Shown: positions 52,831 to 61,440 of the stretch, in pieces
Position numbering within the stretch: position 1 is the stretch's first letter
Layout of the letters: each line of letters begins with the position of its first letter
IMG/VR virus record: IMGVR_UViG_3300036766_002181
Span: 62,001 to 126,000 of that record
Length of the DNA stretch: 64,000 nt
DNA from: a virus
Reading direction: 5' to 3' (one strand)
Made by a program: the position numbers and the translations under genes
Notes under the pieces: model-generated
What the model was told of the DNA's origin: nothing
Database searches by the model: none
The model's input: the letters and a program-made list of their open reading frames with translations, nothing else

Positions 52831-53524
52831 TATTGCCCTGTTCCTCAAAGGCTTCATCCTTTGGATTTCCAAGATCATCCTTCTTTTCTGTGTCTATTTT
52901 TCTTGGGCCATCTCCAAGGGCAATCTCGGCCATATCATTGCCAAGGTGCTCTCGAATCTCTCTCTTGTCTGCCGTAGGCCCCTCTTCGGTTTCTGGGAGG
53001 CCCCTCTGTTGAACAAACTTATTTTGAACCTGGCTATCATTAAAGTTTTTGCTTTTAAACAAAAGCTCCTTAAATGTCTCTATATCAAACTGACCGACTC
53101 TTGATAGCTTGCCGGTTACCTTAACCGCCTTATCATATTCGACCTGGCCATAGATGTTGTCTACGTCTATTGCATTCAATATTTCATAAACCTCTTCACC
53201 ATAAACAAAGAAGTCACCAGAGGTAACAGAAATATCTTTATCAACCAAGTCTCTTGTTTGAATATAAAGCTCAATTGAAGTATCTCCTTCCATGCCAAAG
53301 GCATTCCACTTGGCAGATCTCGTTGGCTGGCCGGCAAGAACATCAAGCTTTATTGGGTTCTCAAAAATCTTTTCAATTGCCTCCTCATAAACCTCATGAA
53401 CCCTTGTCTGAAGCATAGAGATGGGAAAATAAACAATGTATTGGCCAATTACATCTTTTACTAACTCCCTGTTAATATCAGATATAAAATTTTGTTCTTT
53501 AGAACCTATGAATAATCTTGCCAT
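52811..53524 (-). CDS. Neck-like structural protein
   Basis: 237 residues. FISDINRELVKDVIGQYIVYFPISMLQTRVHEVYEEAIEKIF (about 13-54), then strands with FGMEGDTSIELYIQTRDLV and FFVYGEEVYEILNAIDV. The acidic C-terminus is disordered. The block order (connector, neck, tail) and E-x-P-like segments resemble T4 gp14 neck protein; the match is by position and style, not by clear identity. Confidence 0.5.
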   Translation of the reverse strand: MARLFIGSKEQNFISDINRELVKDVIGQYIVYFPISMLQTRVHEVYEEAIEKIFENPIKLDVLAGQPTRSAKWNAFGMEGDTSIELYIQTRDLVDKDISVTSGDFFVYGEEVYEILNAIDVDNIYGQVEYDKAVKVTGKLSRVGQFDIETFKELLFKSKNFNDSQVQNKFVQQRGLPETEEGPTADKREIREHLGNDMAEIALGDGPRKIDTEKKDDLGNPKDEAFEEQGNNGFYNE

Positions 53525-53559
53525 TTTTTAATTCATTTTCATGTTACATGCAGGACATT

Positions 53560-54645
53560 TTAAAACAAAACCCAGCCTCGATATTTGCCATGTTTCTTTT
53601 TGCCACGTATAAGCTGGCGCAAATTGTGTCTCTCAAGACTGTGTTTCTGACAAATCTCAACTATTGAGTAGCCTTCTACCACTTCTCCCAGCGGAGACAA
53701 AAGTCTTGTCAGAGAGCGGGCTTCAATAGTGTTTAAACAATTGCTTTGATTCCATTCCTCATTATTATAATTTTTATATCGAGTCCAGCCTTTATAAAAC
53801 CACAGACTTTCTCTCGTTATGTCCCTAACCTTTGTTTCAGACAGATTATTTTCATTGGCAAAATCTTGAAGATTTGTTATATTTTTGTAAAGAATACCAC
53901 CTGGCGAAAGAAGATTTGCATTTTGAAAACCTTTGAAATTTCTTGTGTCCTTTCCAACAAAATCAAGTTCTTTTAGAATTGGCCTTGAACAAACCAGCTT
54001 ATGCTTTTCTTTTATATTCTCCAATAATGCCTGTCGGCGCTTTTCTATAGCCTCTTTTGAATGAGTCTTTTCATGCCTATCAGGATCTTCTTGCCACATT
54101 TTTTTGAGCATTTCAGATGTGGCTTGTTTTCTTTTTTCATTGCCTTTCCATTGTTCCTTTCGAATTTCTGAAAGATTTTTTCTATGTTCCTCTGTTTGCG
54201 CAAGTCTATTATTTTCCATCATTTTCTTTCGAATTTCTGGGTTTGCCCAATTGGCAAGAGCAACTGCCGATATTTTTTTGCTTGTTTCTTCAGGTGTTTT
54301 TGAATAACAAGAACGGCCTTCTCCTTTTGATTGTTTTTTGAAGTTATAGCACAGGGCTTGTTTGTCATAATATTTTTCAATATATGATTCCTCAATCAAA
54401 AGCCTATCTTCTTGTGGTCCTTCTACTGTCTCCAAAATATGAAATTCAAATGCCTCTTCTCCGCATTTGTTAAAATCATTCTGAAGAAACTTGTTGTGGT
54501 GGGTTCCCTTTCTTAGGGATTTTAAATGGGCATTGCCACGAGATTTAAACTCTTTTGCAGAACCAACATAAATGCGACCATTTATTATATTAACGATTTT
54601 ATAAACTCCTGACTTAAGAGAATTTCCTTCATATAAAAATTTCAT
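53560..54645 (-). CDS. GIY-YIG homing endonuclease
   Basis: 361 residues. SGVYKIVNIINGRIYVGSAKEF (about 11-32) is the GIY-YIG core; LLIEESYIEKYYDK contains the catalytic Glu region. NUMOD3-type repeats follow (EETSKKISAVALANWANPEIRKKM, then KEQWKGN). It ends in a degenerate NUMOD1/HTH. It lies on the same strand between the two neck-like genes, where such endonucleases commonly insert. Confidence 0.9.
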   Translation of the reverse strand: MKFLYEGNSLKSGVYKIVNIINGRIYVGSAKEFKSRGNAHLKSLRKGTHHNKFLQNDFNKCGEEAFEFHILETVEGPQEDRLLIEESYIEKYYDKQALCYNFKKQSKGEGRSCYSKTPEETSKKISAVALANWANPEIRKKMMENNRLAQTEEHRKNLSEIRKEQWKGNEKRKQATSEMLKKMWQEDPDRHEKTHSKEAIEKRRQALLENIKEKHKLVCSRPILKELDFVGKDTRNFKGFQNANLLSPGGILYKNITNLQDFANENNLSETKVRDITRESLWFYKGWTRYKNYNNEEWNQSNCLNTIEARSLTRLLSPLGEVVEGYSIVEICQKHSLERHNLRQLIRGKKKHGKYRGWVLF

Positions 54646-54721
54646 TTTGATTTTTGTTTTCCTATGATTGTTAAGATGGTTGTTTTTTTAGCCTAGCATG
54701 TGAAGGGGACGTTTTAAACCG

Positions 54722-55990
54722 CTATGCAATCGTCAATGTAACATTTGGTGGCATCGGCACCATCAAAAGTTTCTTCATGTTGTTTTCTGCCAACGTTGCC
54801 TCCAGCTCTGCCAACTTGGCAAAGGTTAGGCTATCCAACTTTGCCGTGAGTCCTGTATCTCCTACCAACAGCCTCTCCTTGTCTTCTTTTGCCTGTGTAA
54901 GCAAGGACTCTGCATTCAGCTTAAGTTCTGCTCCACCAATTGGTATTGTATCTATTTTTCCTCTTACTCTTCCCAGAATCTCTGTACAAAGAGCAAAGGT
55001 GTATTGAAAGATCCAGTTCTTGGCCCAAGGGTTTAGACTTGAATAATTGATAAGACCAAAGGGAATATTGGCAGGGCTGTTAACCCCAAACATGGTATCA
55101 TCTGGAATGTTAATTCCGCCCATACCTCCAATGCTACCAGAAACGCCCATTGCATTTGCAAGGATCTCTGATGTGGGTGATGCAGGAAAGCCAACTCTAA
55201 TCCAGACCCTATTGTTTATTCTTTCTACGGCCGGCCTTGGAATAGGAAAAATACGAATATCCCTACCTGATATTCTATATCGATAATGAGATCTCCTAAC
55301 CCTTTGAGCCTCCTTTAACATACTTGCTCTAAGAACGTCCTCGAAGATCGGCAAGATATAAAATCTTGTATCTGGTATATAACTTTCTACAGGAAGGCCC
55401 GAGGCAATAAAGTTTGAAGCCAGGTTGCTGTTAAAAACATATTGAATTGGGGCGAAGTGAAACACCTCCAAGATTTTCATGACGCCTCTACTACCAGAAG
55501 GCATCTGACTGGCAATTGGCACTCCAGCCCCATCTACAAGATCTGTATATAAATCATAGTCCTGCTTGCCATCTATGAGAGTAATAGAGCCTGAAACCGA
55601 ACCCCTGCTTTGACCATAGCCAATTTCTGCCGAATAGGGTTCAACCTGACGAAGCAGGAATTCTAAATTTGGCTTAATATAATTGTTGGTTAGGTTTATT
55701 GATAGATTGGCCGTATTGGGATCATTTGGATCTACAGAGCCTGTTTGGGTTCCCAGAAGGCTTGTTAGGTTTGACTTGGCCTGATATTCAACTATGTTTG
55801 CATTGAATGTAAAGGTTGCCTCTTCAAAGCAACACCATATCATCTTCTTTGTTAGTTCAACGTTCAATACATCTTCTCCATGCTTCCTTAAGATATAGAA
55901 CACAATCTTGTCTGCGTCTTTTTGAAATACCGGGTCTTTATCAAAAAAACCGAAAGAAGTGGGCTTGATTGTCGAATTAAAGGAAGACAT
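54722..55990 (-). CDS. Putative neck/connector protein (gp13-like)
   Basis: 422 residues from ATG 55990. FFDKDPVFQKDADKIVFYILRKHG (about 12-35), an EYQAKSNLTSLLGTQTG segment, YDLYTDLVDGAG and RRSHYRYRISGRDIRIFPIPRP (about 240-262) then YSSLNPWAKNWIFQYTFALCTEILGRVRGK. The style matches T4-like gp13 neck proteins that join head and tail. Its start codon touches the divergent endonuclease start (CATATG), an unusually tight boundary. Confidence 0.55.
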   Translation of the reverse strand: MSSFNSTIKPTSFGFFDKDPVFQKDADKIVFYILRKHGEDVLNVELTKKMIWCCFEEATFTFNANIVEYQAKSNLTSLLGTQTGSVDPNDPNTANLSINLTNNYIKPNLEFLLRQVEPYSAEIGYGQSRGSVSGSITLIDGKQDYDLYTDLVDGAGVPIASQMPSGSRGVMKILEVFHFAPIQYVFNSNLASNFIASGLPVESYIPDTRFYILPIFEDVLRASMLKEAQRVRRSHYRYRISGRDIRIFPIPRPAVERINNRVWIRVGFPASPTSEILANAMGVSGSIGGMGGINIPDDTMFGVNSPANIPFGLINYSSLNPWAKNWIFQYTFALCTEILGRVRGKIDTIPIGGAELKLNAESLLTQAKEDKERLLVGDTGLTAKLDSLTFAKLAELEATLAENNMKKLLMVPMPPNVTLTIA

Positions 55991-57580
55991 ATGAATTTCT
56001 CTATAATAAATAGAAACACGACGAGGATAACCTATGAAGAGGCGAGAAAAAGATTCGAAGAATACCATCCAGATATTATTCTGCTTGAAAATGGGTATAT
56101 GGGCTGGAGGAAGCCTGCTTGTTTCTTTGATAGAATTATAAATAAACCATTTTCAGGGTGCAGGCCAAAGGATGTACTTCGTTTTAAATCGGTGCATCCT
56201 GATAGACGCAAAGAAAAACAAAAAAAATCATATAGAAAAACTTTAGAAAAACGACCAAAAAAAGAAATAAAACCAAAAAGAACATGGAAAGAAGTGGTCG
56301 AAAGTAGAAAAAAAACAATGAAACAAAAATATGGATTTGAGAATCCCTCTCAAATAAAAGAATTTCAAGAAAAGAAAAAGATAACAAGTCTAAAAAATTG
56401 GGGTGTTATATCTCCGTTGTCTCTTGGATCGGAAATTCGTAAAACAATTGTTAAAACAAATATTAATAAATACGGTGGCAAATCTCCAAGCCATTCAATT
56501 GAAGTTCGCAAAAAAATGAAAGAAACAAATTTAAGAAAATATGGAGTAGAATATTATTCTCAAAGCAAAAAACGCAATTTTGATACGTCAAAAAAAATAT
56601 TATTAAATGATGGGATCACGCTATTAACAATTAAAGAATTTTTTAAAAAATATATTGTTAAGCCGTGGCCAACAAAGGCTACAAATGTACACTGGTTTCC
56701 TGGCCAGGAAATTATCAACGAATCGAATATGATGGAAAAAATAAAAGTTTATCAAAGTCACAAAACAGGATTAGAACATCTGTTTCAAAATCTTTCTGGT
56801 CTATCTCACTTTAATAAAAAGCCAAAAAAAATCAAAAGACTTTTTCGACCAGACTTTTGTTTAAATGATAATGTTTTTGTTAATGTGGATGGACTTTATT
56901 GGCACAGCGAAAAATACCATAATAAACACAGTCACAAAGAAGTAAGAGAATCTTTTGAAGAGGCCCAATTAAGAATTTTGCAGTTTAGAGAAAACGAAGT
57001 ACGACATAATTTTCCAATTGTTTGGTCGATTTGCCAAAATTCTATAGGAAACACAAAAGATAAAATTTTTGCTAGAAAATGCTATATAGAAAAAATTTCT
57101 CAAAAAGAAGCCAATAGTTTTTTACTTAAAAATCATTTAAAGGGAAGCAAAAATGCAAAACATTTTGGTTTAAAAACAAAAGATAATAATGTTTTGGTAT
57201 CTGTTATGTCTTATAAAATCATAAAAAACATTTGTAAAATTGAACGCTTTTGTTCTGTAATAAATACAAATATAGTTGGTGGATTTGGCAAGCTTCTAAA
57301 AATAATAGAAACCAATCTACCGAAAGAATGTACGGCTATTCATTATTGGGTTGATTTAAGATATGGTATAGGAAAATTTTTAACAAACTTTAATTTTATT
57401 CATAAACGAGATACAATTGGGTGGGAATGGACCGATGGATATAGTTGCTTTAACCGTCTTAGGTGTGTCGCCGAAAAGGAATATTCTGAAAAAGAAAATG
57501 CTAAAAGAAAAGGAATCTTTCGTATTTATGATTCAGGACAACGATTATGGGAAAAGAAACTTATCGATGAATCAGAATAA
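55991..57580 (+). CDS. EDxHD/Vsr-like homing endonuclease
   Basis: About 529 residues from ATG 55991 with AAGGAAG 5-6 bases upstream. The C-terminal core VNVDGLYWHSE, then RILQFRENEVRHNFPIVWSI belongs to the Vsr-like EDxHD homing nucleases, where D and H of GLYWH and the later E are metal-site residues. The N-terminal 250 residues are basic with repeated TxxKKYGxE-type units (KQKYGFENPSQIKEF, NINKYGGKSPSHS, NLRKYGVEYYSQS) that recur in phage homing enzymes. The 3' end overlaps the HAD gene. Confidence 0.8.
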   Translation: MNFSIINRNTTRITYEEARKRFEEYHPDIILLENGYMGWRKPACFFDRIINKPFSGCRPKDVLRFKSVHPDRRKEKQKKSYRKTLEKRPKKEIKPKRTWKEVVESRKKTMKQKYGFENPSQIKEFQEKKKITSLKNWGVISPLSLGSEIRKTIVKTNINKYGGKSPSHSIEVRKKMKETNLRKYGVEYYSQSKKRNFDTSKKILLNDGITLLTIKEFFKKYIVKPWPTKATNVHWFPGQEIINESNMMEKIKVYQSHKTGLEHLFQNLSGLSHFNKKPKKIKRLFRPDFCLNDNVFVNVDGLYWHSEKYHNKHSHKEVRESFEEAQLRILQFRENEVRHNFPIVWSICQNSIGNTKDKIFARKCYIEKISQKEANSFLLKNHLKGSKNAKHFGLKTKDNNVLVSVMSYKIIKNICKIERFCSVINTNIVGGFGKLLKIIETNLPKECTAIHYWVDLRYGIGKFLTNFNFIHKRDTIGWEWTDGYSCFNRLRCVAEKEYSEKENAKRKGIFRIYDSGQRLWEKKLIDESE

Positions 57581-58112
57581 GAGATTATTTGCCTATGACT
57601 TTGACAGTACCCTTGTCACGGATATGGGCCCAAAAATGTGGGTTGTTAAGATAACTGGTGAAAAGATACCAATTGGCCAAACTGATTACCAAAATGAAAT
57701 TTATAAGTTAAAGCCGGGAGAATACATAGATTCTAGCGAATATACGGATGTAGAAGATCCTGTTCTTCACCTAGACATACTTGAATCCTTAAAATCAAAT
57801 CTATCAGAGTCCTGCATTCTTACGGCAAGAACCGAGGCAAGTCCTGTTAGGAGATTCATGAATAAGCTGGGAATATACGTTCCAGTAATTGCTGCCGTTG
57901 GCATACACAATAAACACCATGATTCTGTTAAACTTAATGCCCACAGAAAAAAGTCTTGGCTAGATCAAGAGATTTCTAAAACAAGAATAACCTATCTAGA
58001 AGTCTGGGATGACAATTTGACTAATTTAATTGTTATTAAAACACTAACAGAAAAATATCCAGAATTAACAATAAATGTTAACCTGGTAGATCACAAAGTC
58101 GAAGGAAAATAG
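57567..58112 (+). CDS. HAD-like phosphatase
   Basis: 181 residues from ATG 57567. Nucleophile motif YDFDSTL (Asp11, Asp13), motif II CILTARTEA, a Lys-rich KKSWLDQE and motif IV EVWDDNLTN. The length and lack of a large cap suggest a nucleotide or end-healing (3'-phosphatase-like) HAD, or a small metabolite phosphatase. It overlaps the homing endonuclease stop by 14 bases and ends before a convergent gene. Confidence 0.75.
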   Translation: MNQNKRLFAYDFDSTLVTDMGPKMWVVKITGEKIPIGQTDYQNEIYKLKPGEYIDSSEYTDVEDPVLHLDILESLKSNLSESCILTARTEASPVRRFMNKLGIYVPVIAAVGIHNKHHDSVKLNAHRKKSWLDQEISKTRITYLEVWDDNLTNLIVIKTLTEKYPELTINVNLVDHKVEGK

Positions 58113-58119
58113 ATTCTTC

Positions 58120-58347
58120 TTATTTTCCTTTAGGAGTGGCCTTGGTGACGGCCTTTTTCTTTGAGTCTTGAATAACCTCATTAAGAGATTCTCGAATCAT
58201 TTTTCTAAGCTCGTCTATTGAAAGCTTCTTTCCTTCTTTTTGAACAGGCAATTGTTTCTTTGCCTTTTGAACAGATTCTTTGACCATCTTCTTTACAAGG
58301 GCCACGAATTGTTGCTCCGTTAGCTTAATTTCTTTGTTTTTTGTCAT
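58120..58347 (-). CDS. Small basic helical protein
   Basis: 75 residues, very Lys-rich: TEQQFVALVKKMVKES and SIDELRKMIRESLNEVIQ repeat the same amphipathic helix twice, followed by a basic tail. Similar short Arg/Lys helical proteins are common near phage virion genes. Role unknown. Confidence 0.55.
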   Translation of the reverse strand: MTKNKEIKLTEQQFVALVKKMVKESVQKAKKQLPVQKEGKKLSIDELRKMIRESLNEVIQDSKKKAVTKATPKGK

Positions 58348-58371
58348 ATTTGTTTATTCTCTTATTTAAAT

Positions 58372-58403
58372 AGCCTATATTAGGCTTAAGCATCATTCTG
58401 CTT
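58372..58403. other. Two adjacent hairpins between divergent genes
   Basis: AGCCTATATTAGGCT (6-base stem) and AAGCA-TCATTC-TGCTT (5-base stem) lie one base apart in the divergent gap 58348-58462. A TAATAT at 58436-58441 could be the -10 for the lipoprotein gene. They may be operators or RNA folds; no protein can be named. Confidence 0.4.
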
Positions 58404-58462
58404 AGGATTAAGTATCCATAATAAGAATGAAATAGTAATATAAAAACAACGAGGTATTTTTA

Positions 58463-59164
58463 ATGAATAAAAACAGCATGTGTCTTCTTTTTTTCTGTCT
58501 TGCAACTCTGACATCCCTATCTTTTATTGGGGGGTGTGATGGTGGCTTTGATGTTGATACAGGCCAGGATAATACGCCCCAGCATTCAGACTGCACTCAT
58601 CAAACCTATTTTGAAAGAGACTTTCAGGGAAATGGGATATTCCTAGATCCTGTAACCTTGCAACCATATGAGATGACCATTGATGTTGAAAACTTTGAAG
58701 ACTATTTTGGTCTATCTGCGAAACAAACAGCAGAATTTGCCTATTATCTAACCCGGGCTCATAAGAATCTTGGTCTGCCTCATAATGACCTGGTTTATAA
58801 GTATCTAAAATCTGGTCACTATGTCGTTGTTAATGATGACGAAGTTTTTGGTCAGCTTTGGGGAGATCAAGAGGCTGCAAAACATATAGGTGCCTTTGTT
58901 AATTTCTCAAGACGACACTGCTATGAAATTCCAAGAGGAGCAGTTTGGTCCTCTGTTATTCGAGCCCAATATTGGAATCTAAGAGGATCCAATGTTATAG
59001 TTCACGAAATGATTCACATGGTTTCATCGGCCACCTTTGGCGATTCTGATTCTGACCACAAAAATCCTTTGCTATGGGATTTCTTGGATAAGCAAAAATC
59101 CTTAATGGCAGAAACCTTTAGAGAATACGAAAGGGATCACGGAAATGTTCTTCCGTATAACTGA
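58463..59164 (+). CDS. Predicted lipoprotein with HExxH metalloprotease motif
   Basis: 233 residues. Signal peptide ends in SFIGGC with the lipobox Cys25, so it should be lipidated and exported. HEMIHMVSSATFG (181-193) is a zinc HExxH motif, with D198-H199 (SDHKNPLLWD) as a possible third ligand. GAGG lies 8-9 bases upstream of the ATG. It is homologous to the next gene at this region (HKNPxLW). A membrane-tethered protease, perhaps used on host envelope proteins, is inferred. Confidence 0.7.
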   Translation: MNKNSMCLLFFCLATLTSLSFIGGCDGGFDVDTGQDNTPQHSDCTHQTYFERDFQGNGIFLDPVTLQPYEMTIDVENFEDYFGLSAKQTAEFAYYLTRAHKNLGLPHNDLVYKYLKSGHYVVVNDDEVFGQLWGDQEAAKHIGAFVNFSRRHCYEIPRGAVWSSVIRAQYWNLRGSNVIVHEMIHMVSSATFGDSDSDHKNPLLWDFLDKQKSLMAETFREYERDHGNVLPYN

Positions 59165-59939
59165 TAGCAAGCGCAACAATCCCTATTTTAAAGAAGCCCT
59201 TATAAGACACCTAACCATACTTTCTGTTTGTCTTGGTATTTTATTTGTTCCCCTGTTTATACCAAAAACCGTTCAGGCCTATCAACAAAGAGCCCCCTAT
59301 GTTTCAAAAACAAAACAGGTTTTTGAATACTTCACAAAGCCAAATCCCAATGCATCTTCTAGCTGCATGACCGTTCCAAGTTTTTATTACAAGGAAGATG
59401 ATTTTGGGGTTTATTTTGATGTTATTAATAGTGATAGATTTTTTATTACCCAAATAGAAAGTCAAATACACCTTGATACTGATAAAACCCTATCCGAGGA
59501 TCAGGCCTCTTATTTGCTTTATTTGACCTATGAGGTTGTAACAAAAGAAGAATATAAGAATTTGTCAAAAGACAAAAAAGAAGAACTTTATCACATGTTA
59601 AACAATGTTATGATTGTTGTTTTAAGGGACGAAAAAACAACAAATGCCTTTTGGACCTTTGATAGATCCTATGTTTTATGGGCAGCCATGGACCTGCCTG
59701 ATTATGCCTGCTTTAAAACATCGCCAAAAGCCAAGTGGTTTATGGGAATAACCGGGGAGAGATTTATTAAAAAAGATCCTTCTACCGTTATTCATGAGAT
59801 AATGCATGCTGTTTCCTATGTGATTTATGGACGGAATTTTGATGTTGATCACAAGAATCCAAAACTCTGGACAGACGTTGGAAAAGACAGATCCCTGCAA
59901 TCAAGGGTTTTAAAAAAGTTTCGTCAATATCCTCTATAA
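59145..59939 (+). CDS. Predicted HExxH metalloprotein, paralogue
   Basis: 264 residues. N-terminal hydrophobic helix (about 23-45, LTILSVCLGILFVPLFIP) acts as signal or anchor. HEIMHAVSYVIYGRNFDVDHKNPKLW (217-242) holds the HExxH and the DHKNP third-ligand region shared with the preceding lipoprotein. It overlaps that gene by 20 bases, so the two are co-translated. Role as secreted protease is an inference. Confidence 0.7.
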   Translation: MFFRITDSKRNNPYFKEALIRHLTILSVCLGILFVPLFIPKTVQAYQQRAPYVSKTKQVFEYFTKPNPNASSSCMTVPSFYYKEDDFGVYFDVINSDRFFITQIESQIHLDTDKTLSEDQASYLLYLTYEVVTKEEYKNLSKDKKEELYHMLNNVMIVVLRDEKTTNAFWTFDRSYVLWAAMDLPDYACFKTSPKAKWFMGITGERFIKKDPSTVIHEIMHAVSYVIYGRNFDVDHKNPKLWTDVGKDRSLQSRVLKKFRQYPL

Positions 59940-59998
59940 AACTCTATGTGATTGGTCAAAAATCTTGCCGTTAAGGCCGCCAGGAGCCCTTCTAAGAC

Positions 59999-60057
59999 GT
60001 TGAGTGTTCCCTGCCCTTACCCGAGGACACTCAACTATCGGTGGTCTTTAAAAGACC
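59999..60057. terminator. Hairpins between convergent genes
   Basis: GTTGAGTGTTC pairs with GGACACTCAAC (59999-60009 with 60025-60035; 9 perfect base pairs, then a wobble and a G-C) across a 15-base loop. A second, loop-poor hairpin GGTCTTT-A-AAAGACC sits at 60043-60057. They occupy the gap between the metalloprotein gene and the convergent Nudix gene; likely a two-way terminator, though no long U-run follows. Confidence 0.55.
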
Positions 60058-60062
60058 TGGAA

Positions 60063-60473
60063 TTATGAGTTAATAGGAATATTGAGATATTCAAAAAGAG
60101 CCTTATTATATTCTTTAAAGGAACATTCTGGCCTGGTAATCTCGAAAGGATATACCCATTTGATTATGGCTCCATCCTCTAAAGAGGTAGGAGTTTCTTC
60201 GTAATCTTTTATCAGGAAAGTATGACTTTGAAAGATGCCGCATGGATACTGAAAAATCCTCTCCATGCCAATAACAGATATCCCAATTTCCTCTTTTAGT
60301 TCCCTACACATTGCTTCTTCTAAAGATTCTCCGTCTTCTACTTTGCCCCCTGGCAGACCTGTGTCTTTATGATTATTCTTTCTTGATATGGCCAAGAGAA
60401 GCCTGTCGTTGTTATTTCCTTGCCAGATTAAACCAACAACAGCCTGTGGCCACTTCTCCAACAAGGTGATCAT
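60063..60473 (-). CDS. Nudix hydrolase
   Basis: 136 residues. Complete Nudix box at residues 43-65 (G-x5-E-x7-REL-x-EE-x-GI), in GGKVEDGESLEEAMC then RELKEEIGI. It should hydrolyse a nucleoside diphosphate linked to another moiety, such as NTPs, ADP-ribose or NADH. The substrate is not shown by the sequence. Region 60063 is downstream of a hairpin; a tiny membrane ORF precedes the gene. Confidence 0.9.
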   Translation of the reverse strand: MITLLEKWPQAVVGLIWQGNNNDRLLLAISRKNNHKDTGLPGGKVEDGESLEEAMCRELKEEIGISVIGMERIFQYPCGIFQSHTFLIKDYEETPTSLEDGAIIKWVYPFEITRPECSFKEYNKALFEYLNIPINS

Positions 60474-60479
60474 GTTTGT

Positions 60480-60536
60480 TTAATAATAAATAAACAACAG
60501 AGCCCAAACGGCAGCCACAATTGTTACATATAACAT
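60480..60536 (-). CDS. Possible 18-residue membrane peptide
   Basis: ATG 60536 to TAA 60480, reading MLYVTIVAAVWALLFIYY, a single hydrophobic helix. It sits between the Nudix gene and the 60538-60735 membrane gene. A weak GGA lies 10 bases upstream. In AT-rich sequence such a short ORF can be chance. Confidence 0.3.
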   Translation of the reverse strand: MLYVTIVAAVWALLFIYY

Positions 60537-60537
60537 T

Positions 60538-60735
60538 TCAGTTAAATCCAATACGCCTTTTGCCACCAAGAGAAGGATCGTCTTTTTTTCTATTTTCTCG
60601 TCGAGAAGCAAGAAATGGGCTTGAAGTTATCGTATGATTGTCTCTGTTACGATCATCCCATTCAAGAAAAAGCCATGAGGCTACCAAGACCAATACGGCT
60701 CCTGTAATCGTTCCACAAATAAAGGTCCATAACAT
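60538..60735 (-). CDS. Small single-span membrane protein
   Basis: 65 residues: a hydrophobic helix near the N-terminus (WTFICGTITGAVLVLVASWLFL) and a basic, disordered C-terminus (SRRENRKKDDPSLGGKRR). Cytoplasmic-tail topology is likely. One of a run of three small membrane genes on this strand. Confidence 0.6.
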   Translation of the reverse strand: MLWTFICGTITGAVLVLVASWLFLEWDDRNRDNHTITSSPFLASRRENRKKDDPSLGGKRRIGFN

Positions 60736-60744
60736 AATATTTTT

Positions 60745-60882
60745 TTATTTCCTACTTGTTTGTTTCTTTCGACGGCGAAATTGCCGTTCTTGAATTTGAT
60801 GTTCGGATGGCCACAGGGCAAGGATCATATAAACCATACCATACCAGGCAACGCAATAGGCAAGAATTAACAATGAACCCAT
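60745..60882 (-). CDS. Small membrane protein
   Basis: 45 residues from ATG 60882, which overlaps the upstream stop by one base (TGATG). SLLILAYCVAWYGMVYMILALW forms one helix, then a basic QFRRRKK tail. Coupled translation with 60882-60971 supports that both are real. Confidence 0.55.
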   Translation of the reverse strand: MGSLLILAYCVAWYGMVYMILALWPSEHQIQERQFRRRKKQTSRK

Positions 60883-60971
60883 CATAGATTCTTATTTGCC
60901 CAAAAGATAAAGACTCCTGACACGACAAGGCCAATAGCCACTCCAAGAACAATTGCTCCAATGCTATACAT
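60882..60971 (-). CDS. 29-residue membrane peptide
   Basis: ATG 60971 to TGA 60882. YSIGAIVLGVAIGLVVSGVF is a typical small transmembrane helix with Gly-rich packing, ending WANKNL. AAAGGAA lies 9 bases upstream, a good ribosome site. Function unknown; phage micro-membrane proteins often act on lysis or superinfection. Confidence 0.6.
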   Translation of the reverse strand: MYSIGAIVLGVAIGLVVSGVFIFWANKNL

Positions 60972-61013
60972 GATTTTTGTTTCCTTTCAAAATTGCCAAA
61001 TAGAAGCCCTCAT

Positions 61014-61403
61014 TTAGTTGATTTCCTTATCTGTTCCCAGGCACTTCCTACAGGCCCACTTCTTTGGATCATGGATCTGATCTCCCTCAACATGGATTGC
61101 AACATACCCAACCTTTCGTGCCCTGTCTGCTGCAATGCCAGCATCCCTGCCTGTCTTGCCTGAAAGACTTCCACAGAAGTCACAGACAACCTCCCAAACC
61201 GTTCGTGGCCTAAAGGAATAGGATTCCTCTTCTTGCTCCTGTCGTTGTTGTTGCTGCTCGCCAGTGACTTCATCTGACGTTGATGAATCCTCTGATTCAA
61301 ATCTCTGACTCTGACGACGAGACATGCTCTTTCTTCCTTTCCCGTTGCCTCTCTTGTTATCAGAGCGAGGCTCAAAGGGTTGAAGTTTTTCTTGAATTGC
61401 CAT
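61014..61403 (-). CDS. Zinc-finger protein with disordered N-terminus
   Basis: 129 residues. The first 65 residues are disordered and rich in Arg/Ser/Gln/Glu (GKGRKSMSRRQSQR, EQQQQRQEQEEE). A C-terminal zinc finger follows with CDFCGSLSGKTGRDAGI (about 75) and WACRKC (about 116-121). An alternative frame at 61010-61375 is a shadow. Nucleic-acid binding is likely. Confidence 0.65.
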   Translation of the reverse strand: MAIQEKLQPFEPRSDNKRGNGKGRKSMSRRQSQRFESEDSSTSDEVTGEQQQQRQEQEEESYSFRPRTVWEVVCDFCGSLSGKTGRDAGIAADRARKVGYVAIHVEGDQIHDPKKWACRKCLGTDKEIN

Positions 61404-61440
61404 AATTTATATGTAACCTATTCTTTCTTTTTCTTTTTTG

